From Ideonella sp. (GTDB taxonomy: Bacteria; Pseudomonadota; Gammaproteobacteria; Burkholderiales; Burkholderiaceae_C), in the NCBI RefSeq assembly GCF_016702655.1, contig NZ_JADJDO010000006.1:62001-126000 (forward strand): a stretch of DNA of 64,000 nt, written 5' to 3'. The notes under the pieces are model-generated. The model did not search any database. It worked only from the letters and a program-made list of their open reading frames with translations, and was not told where the DNA came from. The translations under genes were made by a program, and so were the position numbers. How positions within the stretch are numbered: position 1 is the stretch's first letter; each line of letters opens with the position of its first letter. This document shows positions 49,039 through 61,320 of this stretch, one piece after another.

Positions 49039-51639
49039 TCAGGGTGCGATCGCCTCGAGCAGCTCGGTCTCGATCTCGATCTGTTCGCGATTGTGTTGCA
49101 GCGACGGGCCGTCGACGAGGAAGGTGTCTTCGACGCGCTCGCCGAGCGTCATGATCTTGGCCAGTTGCAGGTTCACGTGGTGGCGCGCGAGGACGCGTGC
49201 GATCGCGTACAGCAGCCCGGTGCGGTCGCTGGCCGAGACGCCGAGCAGCCAGCGCTGCGCGCGCTCGTCGGGCCGCAGCGTGACGCGCGGCGCGACCGGG
49301 AAGCTGCGCACGCGGCGCGACACGCGCCCGCGCTTGGGCTCGGGCAGCGGGCCCTGCGCCTGCAGCGCCTGCGCGAGCTGGGTCTCGACGAGCGCGATCA
49401 GGTCGCGGCTGTGCAGGTCGAGGTGCGGGCTGATGATCTGGAAGGTGTCGAGCGCGTAACCGGCGCGCGAGGTATGTACCTTGGCGTCGAGGATGTTGAA
49501 GCCCGCGCTGTCGAAGTAGCCGCAGATGCGCGCGAACAGGTCGGCCTGGTCGGGCGCGTAGACGAGCACCTGCAGGCCCTCGCCGAGCGAGGACGTGCGC
49601 GCCTGCACCAGCGGTTCGCGCGTGCGCACCTGCGCATGCAGCACGCGCGCATGCCATGCGATCTCGCCCGCGTCGTGGCGCGCGAAGTAGCTCACCTCGA
49701 GCGTCTGCCAGAGTGCGGTCTCGATGCCCGCGGGCAGCGAGGCGAGGTTGAGCAAGTGCCGCGCCTCGAGCTTGCGCGCCTCGATCTCGGCCTCGAGGTG
49801 CGGCTGCGCGCCGCCGAGCGCGCGCAGCGCGATGCGGTACAGGTCCTCGAGCAGCTTGCCTTTCCAGGCGTTCCAGACCTTCGGGCTGGTGCCTCGGATG
49901 TCGGCCACCGTCAGCAGGTAGAGCGCCGTGAGGCGACGCTCGTCGCCGACATGCTGCACGAAGGTGCGCACGACCTCGGCGTCGCTCAGGTCTTCCTTCT
50001 GCGCGACGCGGCTCATCAGCAGGTGGTTGCGCACCAGGAACTCGATCAGCGCCGCATCCTCGCGCGCGATGCCGTGTTCGCGGCAGAAGCGCCGCGCCTC
50101 GGCTGCGCCGAGCACGGAATGGTCGCCGCCGCGGCCCTTGGCGACGTCGTGGAACAGCGCCGCGACGTAGAGCACCCAGGGCTTGTCGAACTGCGCCGCG
50201 AGCTGCGAGCAGAACGGGTACTCGTGCGCGTGCTCGGGGATCAGGAAGCGGCGCACGTTGCGCAGCACCATCAGGATGTGCTGGTCGACCGTGTAGACGT
50301 GGAACAGGTCGTGCTGCATCTGGCCGACGATGCGCCGGAACACCCACAGGTAGCGCCCGAGCACGCTGGTCTGGTTCATGAGCCGGAAGGCGTGCGTCTG
50401 GCCCTCGGGCTCCTGCAGGATCTGGCGGAACAGGTCGCGGTTGACCGGGTCCCTGCGGAAGGCCGCGTTCATGACCTCGCGCGAGTTGTACAGCGCGCGC
50501 AGCGTGCGCGCCGACAGCCCCTTGATGCCGGGCGTGCGCTGGTAGACGAGAAAGGTCGCCAGGATCGCGTGCGGGTCGCGTTCGTAGAGCGCGTCCGAAG
50601 CCACCTCGAGCATGCCCGCGCGGTCGAGGAAGCGCTCGTCGATGGGGCGCATCGGCGCGCCCTGCGAGCCGTTGACCTGCTCCTCGATGCCCTGCATCAG
50701 GATCTGGTTCAACTGCGTCACCGCCTTGGCGGCCCAGTAGTAGCGCCGCATCAGCAGTTCGGACGAGCGCGCGTGCGCAGTCGAGACGTAGCCGAAGCTC
50801 TCGGCGACGGCGGTCTGCAGGTCGAACACGAGCCGGTCTTCGCGCCGGCCGGCGACCATGTGCAGCCGGGCGCGGATCAGCTTCAACAGCCCGTCGTTGC
50901 GCTGCAGTTGCTTGACCTCGAAGGGCGTGATCAGGCCGCGCGCGGCGAGTTCGGTCCAGTTCCGGCCCAGGCCGGCCGCGCGAGCGACCCAGATCACGGT
51001 CTGCAGGTCGCGCAGCCCGCCCGGGCTCTCCTTGCAGTTGGGTTCGAGCGCGTAGGGCGTGTCCTCGAACTTCTGGTGGCGCTGGCGCATCTCGAGCGTC
51101 TTGGCGACCAGAAAGGCCTTGGCGTCCATCGCGGTCGTGTTGGCGACGCGAAACGTGGCGAACACGCGCCGCGAGCCGCACACGAAGCGCGACTCGAGCA
51201 GCGCCGTCTGCACCGTCACGTCGCGCTGGGCCTCCGCGATGCACTCGTCGACCGTGCGCACGCTCGAGCCGATCTCCAGGCCGATGTCCCAGCACGCGGT
51301 GATGAAGCCCTCGATCTCCGCCTTGGCCGCACCCGCGCCATGTGCCGGGGGCAGCAACACGAGCACGTCGACGTCGGAGTGCGGGAAGAGCTCGCCGCGG
51401 CCATAGCCGCCGACGGCGACCAGCGCCGCACCAGGAGGCATCTGCGAGCTCAGCCAGAGCGCGGCGAGCGTGGCGTCGACGTGGCGCGTCAGCCCGCGCA
51501 GGAGCCGGCTTGCGGCCGGCGCGGTGGCGCGCGCGGCGCGGAAATGCTCGATCAGCGCCGCCTTGCCGTCGCGAAAGCGCGCTCGCGCCTGCGCCGTGCT
51601 GCGCCCGGGCGCCGGCTGCGGCGCCGCGCCGGAGGCCAT
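49039..51639 (-). CDS. glnD: [protein-PII] uridylyltransferase / uridylyl-removing enzyme
   Basis: An 866-residue bifunctional nitrogen sensor that uridylylates PII at low glutamine and removes UMP at high glutamine. The nucleotidyltransferase motif is VGGYGRGELFPHSDVDVLVL. The HD hydrolase domain has LFHDVAKGRGGDHS. Two C-terminal ACT domains begin at VLVYAPDQADLFARI and LLGVSASDRTGLLYAI. The length is typical. The ATG at 51639 directly abuts the map stop codon (TAG then ATG), indicating coupling. Confidence 0.96.
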   Translation of the reverse strand: MASGAAPQPAPGRSTAQARARFRDGKAALIEHFRAARATAPAASRLLRGLTRHVDATLAALWLSSQMPPGAALVAVGGYGRGELFPHSDVDVLVLLPPAHGAGAAKAEIEGFITACWDIGLEIGSSVRTVDECIAEAQRDVTVQTALLESRFVCGSRRVFATFRVANTTAMDAKAFLVAKTLEMRQRHQKFEDTPYALEPNCKESPGGLRDLQTVIWVARAAGLGRNWTELAARGLITPFEVKQLQRNDGLLKLIRARLHMVAGRREDRLVFDLQTAVAESFGYVSTAHARSSELLMRRYYWAAKAVTQLNQILMQGIEEQVNGSQGAPMRPIDERFLDRAGMLEVASDALYERDPHAILATFLVYQRTPGIKGLSARTLRALYNSREVMNAAFRRDPVNRDLFRQILQEPEGQTHAFRLMNQTSVLGRYLWVFRRIVGQMQHDLFHVYTVDQHILMVLRNVRRFLIPEHAHEYPFCSQLAAQFDKPWVLYVAALFHDVAKGRGGDHSVLGAAEARRFCREHGIAREDAALIEFLVRNHLLMSRVAQKEDLSDAEVVRTFVQHVGDERRLTALYLLTVADIRGTSPKVWNAWKGKLLEDLYRIALRALGGAQPHLEAEIEARKLEARHLLNLASLPAGIETALWQTLEVSYFARHDAGEIAWHARVLHAQVRTREPLVQARTSSLGEGLQVLVYAPDQADLFARICGYFDSAGFNILDAKVHTSRAGYALDTFQIISPHLDLHSRDLIALVETQLAQALQAQGPLPEPKRGRVSRRVRSFPVAPRVTLRPDERAQRWLLGVSASDRTGLLYAIARVLARHHVNLQLAKIMTLGERVEDTFLVDGPSLQHNREQIEIETELLEAIAP

Positions 51640-52461
51640 CTACGCAGGGACCGCAGCGGCGCTCGCGACGAAGGCCGGCGGCGCGGGCGTGCCGGCCGAG
51701 ACCGTGAGCACCTCGTAGCCGACCTCGGTGACGAGCACGGTGTGCTCCCACTGCGCCGAGAGCGACCGGTCGCGCGTGACGATGGTCCAGCCGTCGCCGG
51801 TCTCGCGGATGTCGCGCCGGCCGGCGTTGATCATCGGCTCGATCGTGAAGGTCATGCCGGGGACGAGTTCCTCGAGCGTTCCCGGGCGGCCGTAGTGCAG
51901 CACCTGGGGCTCCTCGTGGAAGCGCGCGCCGATGCCGTGGCCGCAGAACTCGCGCACCACCGAGCAACCGGCGGCCTCGGCAAAGGTCTGGATCGCGTGT
52001 CCGATGTCGCCGAGGCGCGCACCCGGGCGCACCTTGACGATGCCGCGCCACATCGCCTCGTAGGTCAGCGTGCACAGGCGCCGGGCGGCAATCGAGCCCT
52101 CGCCGACGACGAACATGCGGCTCGAATCGCCGTGCCAGCCGTCCTTGATGACGGTGACGTCGATGTTGACGATGTCGCCGTTCTTGAGCGCGCGCTCGTT
52201 CGGGATGCCGTGGCAAACCTGGTGATTGATCGACGTGCAGATCGACTTCGGATACGGCGCATAGCCCGCCGGCGCGTAGTTCAGCGGCGCCGGAATGGCG
52301 CGCTGAACATGCACGATGTGATCGTGCGCGAGGCGGTCGAGCTGCTCGGTCGTGACGCCGGGGCGCACATGCGGCGTCAGCATGTCCAGCACCTCGGCGG
52401 TCAGGCGTCCGGCAATGCGCATGCCTTCGATCTGCTCGGCCGTCTTGAGGGGGATTGTCAT
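51640..52461 (-). CDS. map: type I methionine aminopeptidase
   Basis: A 273-residue metalloprotease that removes initiator methionine. Metal ligands are seen in GDIVNIDVTVIKDGWHGDSSRMF (two Asp), CGHGIGARFHEEP (His), TFTIEPMIN (Glu) and WEHTVLVTE (Glu). The final ~20 residues are an Ala/Pro tail longer than in E. coli. Start at 52461. It leads a map-glnD arrangement that is also known in other proteobacteria. Confidence 0.95.
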   Translation of the reverse strand: MTIPLKTAEQIEGMRIAGRLTAEVLDMLTPHVRPGVTTEQLDRLAHDHIVHVQRAIPAPLNYAPAGYAPYPKSICTSINHQVCHGIPNERALKNGDIVNIDVTVIKDGWHGDSSRMFVVGEGSIAARRLCTLTYEAMWRGIVKVRPGARLGDIGHAIQTFAEAAGCSVVREFCGHGIGARFHEEPQVLHYGRPGTLEELVPGMTFTIEPMINAGRRDIRETGDGWTIVTRDRSLSAQWEHTVLVTEVGYEVLTVSAGTPAPPAFVASAAAVPA

Positions 52462-52500
52462 GGGGTGATTATGGCAACGGCACGGTGCGGATGCACCTTG

Positions 52501-52533
52501 ACTTCACTTCGTGAAGTGAGCCGCTGCCGCAAT
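52501..52533. repeat. REP-like hairpin copy between map and purL
   Basis: CTTCACTTCGTGAAGTGAGCCGCTGCCGCAA is, on the minus strand, TTGCGGCAGCGGCTCACTTCACGAAGTGAAG, matching the core of the element at 4691-4772 (TTGCGGCGCAGGCTCACATC...). It forms a perfect 16-base hairpin, CTTCACTTCGTGAAGTG-like. Confidence 0.55.
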
Positions 52534-52640
52534 GGCCTAGCCGCCATTGTCTCATCGGCCCCGTAAAATCGCCTGCTCGCCGCCCGCATCGCCATTCGAG
52601 CCTGCGGGCCACTCGAGCGCCCGCCACCGGACCCCCCAGC

Positions 52641-56651
<4,011 letters not shown>

Positions 56652-56981
56652 TGCCGGCGGCGGCATCGAACTCGTCGTCCGCCGTCTGCGGACCGGCCTC
56701 TGCCGTGAACTTGGCGGCCGCCTCGCCTGGCGCCGGCGATGGATGCGACTGGTAACACTTCTTCTCGCGACCGGACCGATGCGCCAGACGTTGCGCACCT
56801 GCTGAAGCCGAAAGTGGGGCACGAACCCGGCACTTGTCTATCCGGGGCGTCATAGGCTGTTGCGCCGCAGCACCCTGTCAGGCCTGACAGTGGTCGAGCG
56901 CTATGGCGATACGCAAGAATCCCGACTGTGTCACTCCCGCCCGTCGCTGCACGATGAAGGCGGGTCGAACGCAATGTAAAG
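56652..56981. other. 330-bp intergenic region upstream of the DSF-like locus
   Basis: No supported gene is seen. The first ~110 bases are GC-rich without clear repeats; a purL terminator is not obvious. The right half carries the 16-bp palindrome at 56875-56890 and is presumably the promoter and leader of the following operon. Confidence 0.5.
56875..56890. promoter_or_regulatory. perfect 16-bp lux-box-like palindrome CTGTCAGGCCTGACAG
   Basis: CTGTCAGG/CCTGACAG is an exact dyad with CTG...CAG ends, the layout recognised by LuxR-family (AHL-type) regulators. Its centre lies about 99 bp before the ATG at 56982. It contains CTGACA (56884-56889), a 5/6 match to the -35 hexamer, with only a weak -10 (GATACG) 18 bp on, as in activator-dependent promoters. 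No luxR or luxI gene is in the window. Confidence 0.5.
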
Positions 56982-57653
56982 ATGCCGTTGGGAGCAGAAG
57001 TGAAGACGCAAGCATTCTTTTCGGACCTCGTGATCCGCACCGACGAGGCGCGGCGGGCCTTCGAGAACCATCCGGTCGTACTCGACGCGGTGGCCAACGG
57101 CATGCCGCTCGAGCGCTATCGGCGGTTCCTGCTCGAGCTCTACCACATCGTCTGGCACTTCAACCCCGTCAGCGCGGCGGCCGCGAGCCGCATTGCCGAC
57201 TCGCACCGGCAGGTTCGCTACTACCTGTATGACCACATGCAGGACGAGTCGGGGCACGAGGAATGGGTGCTGAACGACCTCGATGCGATCGGCGTCACGC
57301 CGCAGGACACGCGCGCCTGGCGGCCGGGTGTCGATACGCTGGCGCTGTGCGGCTACAACTACTGGGCCGCCGACCGCGGCCATCCGTGCTCGGTGCTCGG
57401 GATGATGTACGTGCTCGAGGTGATCGCATCGGTCTATGCGGGGCCGTTCGCGACCGCCGTCAAGGAGGCGCTGCTGCTCGAGGGCGAACGCGGCACGTCG
57501 TTCATCTCGTCGCACGCGACGATGGACGTCGAGCACATGGCGAGCCTGCGCACGGTCCTGAACACGCTCCACGACGAGCCGGCGCGCAGTGCGATCGTCG
57601 AATCCACGCTGGTCAACTTCGGCCTCTTCACGCGCGTCTTCGAAAGCGTATGA
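56982..57653 (+). CDS. haem-oxygenase-fold, putative di-iron oxidase (iron-containing redox enzyme family)
   Basis: A 223-residue all-helical protein resembling TenA/haem-oxygenase-like di-iron enzymes such as UndA and CADD. Possible iron ligands are E89 and H92 (DESGHEEW), E146 (VLEVIAS), and H178, D182 and H185 (SHATMDVEHM), with E52/H55 in the first long helix. The spacing of E-x2-H then Glu about 57 residues later is what I recall for fatty-acid oxidising members. It ends in an ATGA overlap with the RpfF-like gene, so the products are probably made together. Substrate unknown; a fatty acid is a reasonable guess from context. Start at 56982, the ATG just after an A/G-rich stretch. Confidence 0.75.
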   Translation: MPLGAEVKTQAFFSDLVIRTDEARRAFENHPVVLDAVANGMPLERYRRFLLELYHIVWHFNPVSAAAASRIADSHRQVRYYLYDHMQDESGHEEWVLNDLDAIGVTPQDTRAWRPGVDTLALCGYNYWAADRGHPCSVLGMMYVLEVIASVYAGPFATAVKEALLLEGERGTSFISSHATMDVEHMASLRTVLNTLHDEPARSAIVESTLVNFGLFTRVFESV

Positions 57654-58624
57654 CGCCTGCCGGTTTGACGGGCATCCCGGCGCTCCTCGGACGGCCCTAT
57701 CGCTATATCCGGCTCGAGTGGAGCTCCGAGCTCGCGCTGCTGCGGTTGCGCACCTGCGTCAAGCCGATCCAGTGCTACAGCCTCGCGGCGATGGCCGAGC
57801 TGCATCAGGTGTTCTCCGACATCGCCGCCCATCCGGGTCTGGTCAAGCACTACGTGATGACGTCCGACGTGGCAGGCGTCTTCAACTTCGGCGGCGACCT
57901 GTCGCTGTTCGTGCTGCTGATCCGCGCGCGCGACCGCGAGTCGCTGAAGATGTACGGCCGGCGCTGCATCGACCTCGTGTGGTGGATGGAGACCGCCGCC
58001 CAGCGCGGCGTGCACACGACCGTCCTCGTGCAGGGCGACACGCTCGGCGGCGGGCTCGAGTCGGTGCTGCCCTTCCACAAGGTGATCTTCGAGCGCAGCG
58101 CCCAGGCCGGCTTTCCGGAAGTGCTGTTCAACCTCTTCCCCGGCATGGGGGCGTGGAACTTCACGATCCGCAAGGCCGGTTTCGCCGTCGCCAACGAGAT
58201 GGTGCTCTCGGGCCGCCTGTACACCGCCGACCAGCTCTACCGGCGCGGCCTTGTCGATCTGGTGGTCGAGGACGGCGAGGGCGAGGCCGCGATCGAGCAT
58301 GTGGTGCGCGGCGTCCATCCGCGCCTGCGCGGGACGCTCGCCGCGCTGCAGGCGCGCGCGGTGGCCTCGCCGATCACCTACCAGATGCTGCTCACCGTCG
58401 TCGATCAGTGGGCCGAGGCCGCAATGACGCTGACCGATCGCGACCTGCGCCTGATGGAGCGCCTGGCGCGGGCCCAGGTGCGCAAGGCGGGCGGCGCCGA
58501 GGAGGGAGCGGTCGAGGAGATCAAGCGCCTCGAGCTCGACACTGCCTGGGGCGAGGAGCGTACGGGCCATGCCGGCTGGGGCGACGAGCGCACCGGCATC
58601 ACCGAGTGGGCGCTGCCGGAATGA
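57650..58624 (+). CDS. RpfF-like crotonase-family protein (putative DSF/cis-2-enoic acid synthase)
   Basis: A 324-residue crotonase-fold protein. It has the RpfF pattern FNFGGDLSLFVLLIRARDRESLKMYGRRCIDLVWW. The two catalytic glutamates are E137 (GDTLGGGLESVL) and E157 (GFPEVLFNLFPGMGAW), 20 residues apart as in Xanthomonas RpfF (E141/E161). RpfF enzymes dehydrate 3-hydroxyacyl-ACP and release a cis-2-enoic fatty acid signal. The C-terminal ~60 residues extend beyond RpfF and end with a repeated GERTGHAGWGDERTG-type motif. The start at 57650 overlaps the upstream gene by four bases. It is convergent with the hybrid kinase, 13 bp between stops. Confidence 0.8.
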   Translation: MTPAGLTGIPALLGRPYRYIRLEWSSELALLRLRTCVKPIQCYSLAAMAELHQVFSDIAAHPGLVKHYVMTSDVAGVFNFGGDLSLFVLLIRARDRESLKMYGRRCIDLVWWMETAAQRGVHTTVLVQGDTLGGGLESVLPFHKVIFERSAQAGFPEVLFNLFPGMGAWNFTIRKAGFAVANEMVLSGRLYTADQLYRRGLVDLVVEDGEGEAAIEHVVRGVHPRLRGTLAALQARAVASPITYQMLLTVVDQWAEAAMTLTDRDLRLMERLARAQVRKAGGAEEGAVEEIKRLELDTAWGEERTGHAGWGDERTGITEWALPE

Positions 58625-58637
58625 GCGGCCCTGGCGA

Positions 58638-60416
58638 TCAGAGCCAGCGCGTCAGCAGCGCCCGCAACTGCGCTCGCGTGTAGGGCTTGGACAGATGGGC
58701 GTCCATGCCCGCGGCCTCGGCCTGGCGCAGGTCGTCGTCGTAGGCGTCGGCAGTGAGCGCGATGATGGGCAGTCGCGTCAGCCCCTGCTCCTGCTCTCGG
58801 GCGCGGATGTGGCGTGTTGCGGTGTAACCGTCCATGACCGGCATCTGGCAGTCCATCAGCACCAGGTCGACCGGGTAGCGCGCGACGCTCTCCAGGGCCT
58901 GGGCGCCGTCCTCGGCCTCGATCACGTCCAAGCCGAGCGACTGCAGCATCTCGAGCGCGATCAGCAGGTTGACCGGGTTGTCCTCGACCAGCAGCACGGT
59001 GCCCGAGAGACCCTGCGGCTCGTCGAGGCCGCCCATGGCCGAGTCGGTCAGGACCGGCGGCACCGGTGACGAATCGAGCTCGAGCGAGAGCGCGAAGAAG
59101 AACGTCGAGCCCTGGCCGGGTTCGCTGCGCACCTCGATCGTGCCGCCCATGGCCTCGATGATGCGCTGGCTGATCGCGAGCCCGAGCCCGGTACCGCCGC
59201 GGCGCCGGTTGCGCGAGCCGTCGACCTGGTGGAAGGGCTCGAACAGCGCGCGACGCGCGTCGGCCGCGAGGCCGATCCCGGTGTCCTGCACCTCGAACGC
59301 AATGCGCGCCCAGCCGTCGGGCGCGGGCAGGGGCGTCAGGCGCAGCGTGATGCTGCCGCGCTCGGTGAACTTGATTGCATTGCCGACCAGGTTGAGCAGC
59401 ACCTGCTTGAGGCGCTGGGCGTCGCCGACGACCCAGTTCGCGACGTCCTGCTCGACCTCGAACAGCAGCTTGAGCCCCTTGCTCTCGGCATTGGCACGGA
59501 ACAGCGCGGCCACCGACGCCGCCAGGCTGTGCAGCGACATCGGCGCCGATGCCAGGACCAGCTTGCCGGCCTCGATCTTCGAATGGTCGAGCACGTCGTT
59601 GAGGATGTTCATCAGCGACTCGCCCGACGAGGCGGCAGTCTTCACGAGCCGGCGCTGGTGCGGGTCGAGCGCCGAGTGGCGCAGCAGGTCGAGCGCGCCC
59701 AGCACGCCGTTCATCGGCGTGCGGATCTCGTGGCTCATCGTGGCCAGGAACTGCGACTTGGCGACGTTGGCCGCCTCGGCGGATTCCTTGGCCTGCTGCA
59801 GCAGCGCATTGGCGGCATCGGCTTCGTAGCTGTGGCGTATGGCCTGCATGGCCGAGAGCTTGAGCTCGCGCGCGCCGCGCATCGCGGTCAGCCCGAAGAT
59901 CAGCGACAGCACCACCAGCGGCGGCGACTGCACGCTCGGGACGAGTGCGCTCACGGCGATCAGGCCGCCGAGCTGCACGGCGGCCAGGATCAGGAAGGCG
60001 CGTCCGGCAAGCGTCATGAAGAACGCCGCGACCGTGATCGAGCCGAAGATCATCGCGACGTAGGTCGTCGCCGTCGTTCCCTGCAATGCAGGGTAGATGC
60101 CGACCGTGCCAGCACTCCACATCAGTCCGGCCAGTGCGGCATTGCCTTCGAGCTCGAACTGCGCGCGCGCCAGTTGCTTGTCGTCGAGCCGCTCGACGTC
60201 GGCGTACTGGCGCGAGATGCGGGTCCGCCAGAGCGCCACGCCGAGCCCGCAAGTGCCGGCGATCGCCGCCGCAAGAAGGCAATCCGCGGCCCAGCCCAGA
60301 TACACCAGGAACGCGACTGCGACCATCTGCAGCGGTACGCTGCGTCCCGAGTTGCGCAAGGCCAGGCGCAGCAACTCGCGGCGCACGGCCGCTTCGACGG
60401 GGAGCTCGGTTGACAT
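58638..60416 (-). CDS. membrane hybrid histidine kinase/response regulator (RpfC-like)
   Basis: A 592-residue hybrid kinase. The N-terminal ~185 residues hold about five or six transmembrane helices with short loops and no large periplasmic domain, as in RpfC-type receptors. HisKA has FLATMSHEIRTPMNG (phospho-His near residue 228). The ATPase domain includes LKQVLLNLVGNAIKFTE and GTGLGLAISQRIIEAMGG. A C-terminal receiver has the acceptor Asp in LVLMDCQMPVMDGY (near 519). Unlike RpfC it lacks a C-terminal Hpt domain. The frame is open far upstream to 61751; the ATG at 60416 was chosen because the membrane domain begins there. Its position next to an RpfF-like gene suggests it senses that signal. 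Confidence 0.85.
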   Translation of the reverse strand: MSTELPVEAAVRRELLRLALRNSGRSVPLQMVAVAFLVYLGWAADCLLAAAIAGTCGLGVALWRTRISRQYADVERLDDKQLARAQFELEGNAALAGLMWSAGTVGIYPALQGTTATTYVAMIFGSITVAAFFMTLAGRAFLILAAVQLGGLIAVSALVPSVQSPPLVVLSLIFGLTAMRGARELKLSAMQAIRHSYEADAANALLQQAKESAEAANVAKSQFLATMSHEIRTPMNGVLGALDLLRHSALDPHQRRLVKTAASSGESLMNILNDVLDHSKIEAGKLVLASAPMSLHSLAASVAALFRANAESKGLKLLFEVEQDVANWVVGDAQRLKQVLLNLVGNAIKFTERGSITLRLTPLPAPDGWARIAFEVQDTGIGLAADARRALFEPFHQVDGSRNRRRGGTGLGLAISQRIIEAMGGTIEVRSEPGQGSTFFFALSLELDSSPVPPVLTDSAMGGLDEPQGLSGTVLLVEDNPVNLLIALEMLQSLGLDVIEAEDGAQALESVARYPVDLVLMDCQMPVMDGYTATRHIRAREQEQGLTRLPIIALTADAYDDDLRQAEAAGMDAHLSKPYTRAQLRALLTRWL

Positions 60417-60488
60417 CCGGTTCGAGGATAGCGCGCACGCCGCAGCCTGGGATGCAGCGGATTGTCGCCGTTGCGATATCGTCGCGCG

Positions 60489-61217
60489 ATGACCGAACGC
60501 AGCGCCGCCGCGCGCTACCCCCGGCTCGACGCCTTGCGCGGGCTGGCCATCGCCTGGATGGTGCTGTTTCACCTCGGCTTCGACCTGAACCACTTCGGCC
60601 TCGTGCTGCGGCAGAACTTCCACACTGATCCGCTCTGGACGGTGCAGCGCACGTGCATCGTCAGCCTGTTCCTGTTTTGCGCCGGCATCGGACAGTCGAT
60701 CGCGCTGTCGCAGGCGCAGGGTTGGCCGCGCTTCTGGCGGCGCTGGTTCCAGGTGGCTGGCTGTGCGCTGCTCGTCACCGCCGGCTCCTGGCTGATGTTT
60801 CCGCGCAGCTTCATCACCTTCGGCGTGCTGCACGGCATCGCGCTGATGCTGATCGTGACGCGCCTCACGGCGGGCTGGGGTCGCTGGCTGTGGCTGGCAG
60901 GGCTGGTCGCGATCGTGCTGCCGCGCGTCGCGGCAAGCCCCGCGCTCGAGGGACCGTGGCTGGACTGGATCGGCCTCGTCACGCGCAAGCCCGTGACCGA
61001 AGACTACGTGCCGCTGCTGCCCTGGCTGGGGGTGATGTGGTGGGGCTTGGCGGCCGGGCAATGGCTGCTCGTGCGGCGCCCGGGCATGCTCGGCGGGCGC
61101 CTGCCCTCCGGTTTGCGCCCGCTGGCTGCGGCGGGCCGCTGGCCACTGAGCATCTACATGCTTCATCAGCCCCTGTTCATCGGCAGCTTGATGCTCTGGA
61201 TGAAGTGGCGCGGTTGA
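60489..61217 (+). CDS. DUF1624 / heparan-alpha-glucosaminide N-acetyltransferase-like membrane protein
   Basis: A 242-residue polytopic protein with about seven hydrophobic segments. The N terminus RLDALRGLAIAWMVLFHLGFDLNHF is the signature of the DUF1624/acyltransferase group, with the conserved histidine. Such proteins transfer acyl groups across the membrane to sugars or glycans. The start ATG at 60489 directly precedes that motif. It is divergent from the hybrid kinase with 72 bp between starts. Confidence 0.83.
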   Translation: MTERSAAARYPRLDALRGLAIAWMVLFHLGFDLNHFGLVLRQNFHTDPLWTVQRTCIVSLFLFCAGIGQSIALSQAQGWPRFWRRWFQVAGCALLVTAGSWLMFPRSFITFGVLHGIALMLIVTRLTAGWGRWLWLAGLVAIVLPRVAASPALEGPWLDWIGLVTRKPVTEDYVPLLPWLGVMWWGLAAGQWLLVRRPGMLGGRLPSGLRPLAAAGRWPLSIYMLHQPLFIGSLMLWMKWRG

Positions 61218-61320
61218 ACCTCTGGAGGCAACCGGCCGCGGCCGGCTACCATCGCATGAGCCCCCGCCCGGCCGCTGCGATGGGGGCACGCACCGCAGTG
61301 CGCAGCACAGAGGTCGATCG

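Noticed and set aside
48289..52566. A 1425-codon open frame antisense to the DUF2189, glnD and map genes
   Set aside because: It is a GC-driven shadow; glnD and map on the minus strand have complete motifs and overlapping start/stop junctions.
56982..57653. TenA thiaminase II as the identity of this gene
   Set aside because: The fold is shared, but the Glu/His/Asp pattern suits a di-iron site, the TenA cysteine context is not evident and there are no thiamine genes nearby.
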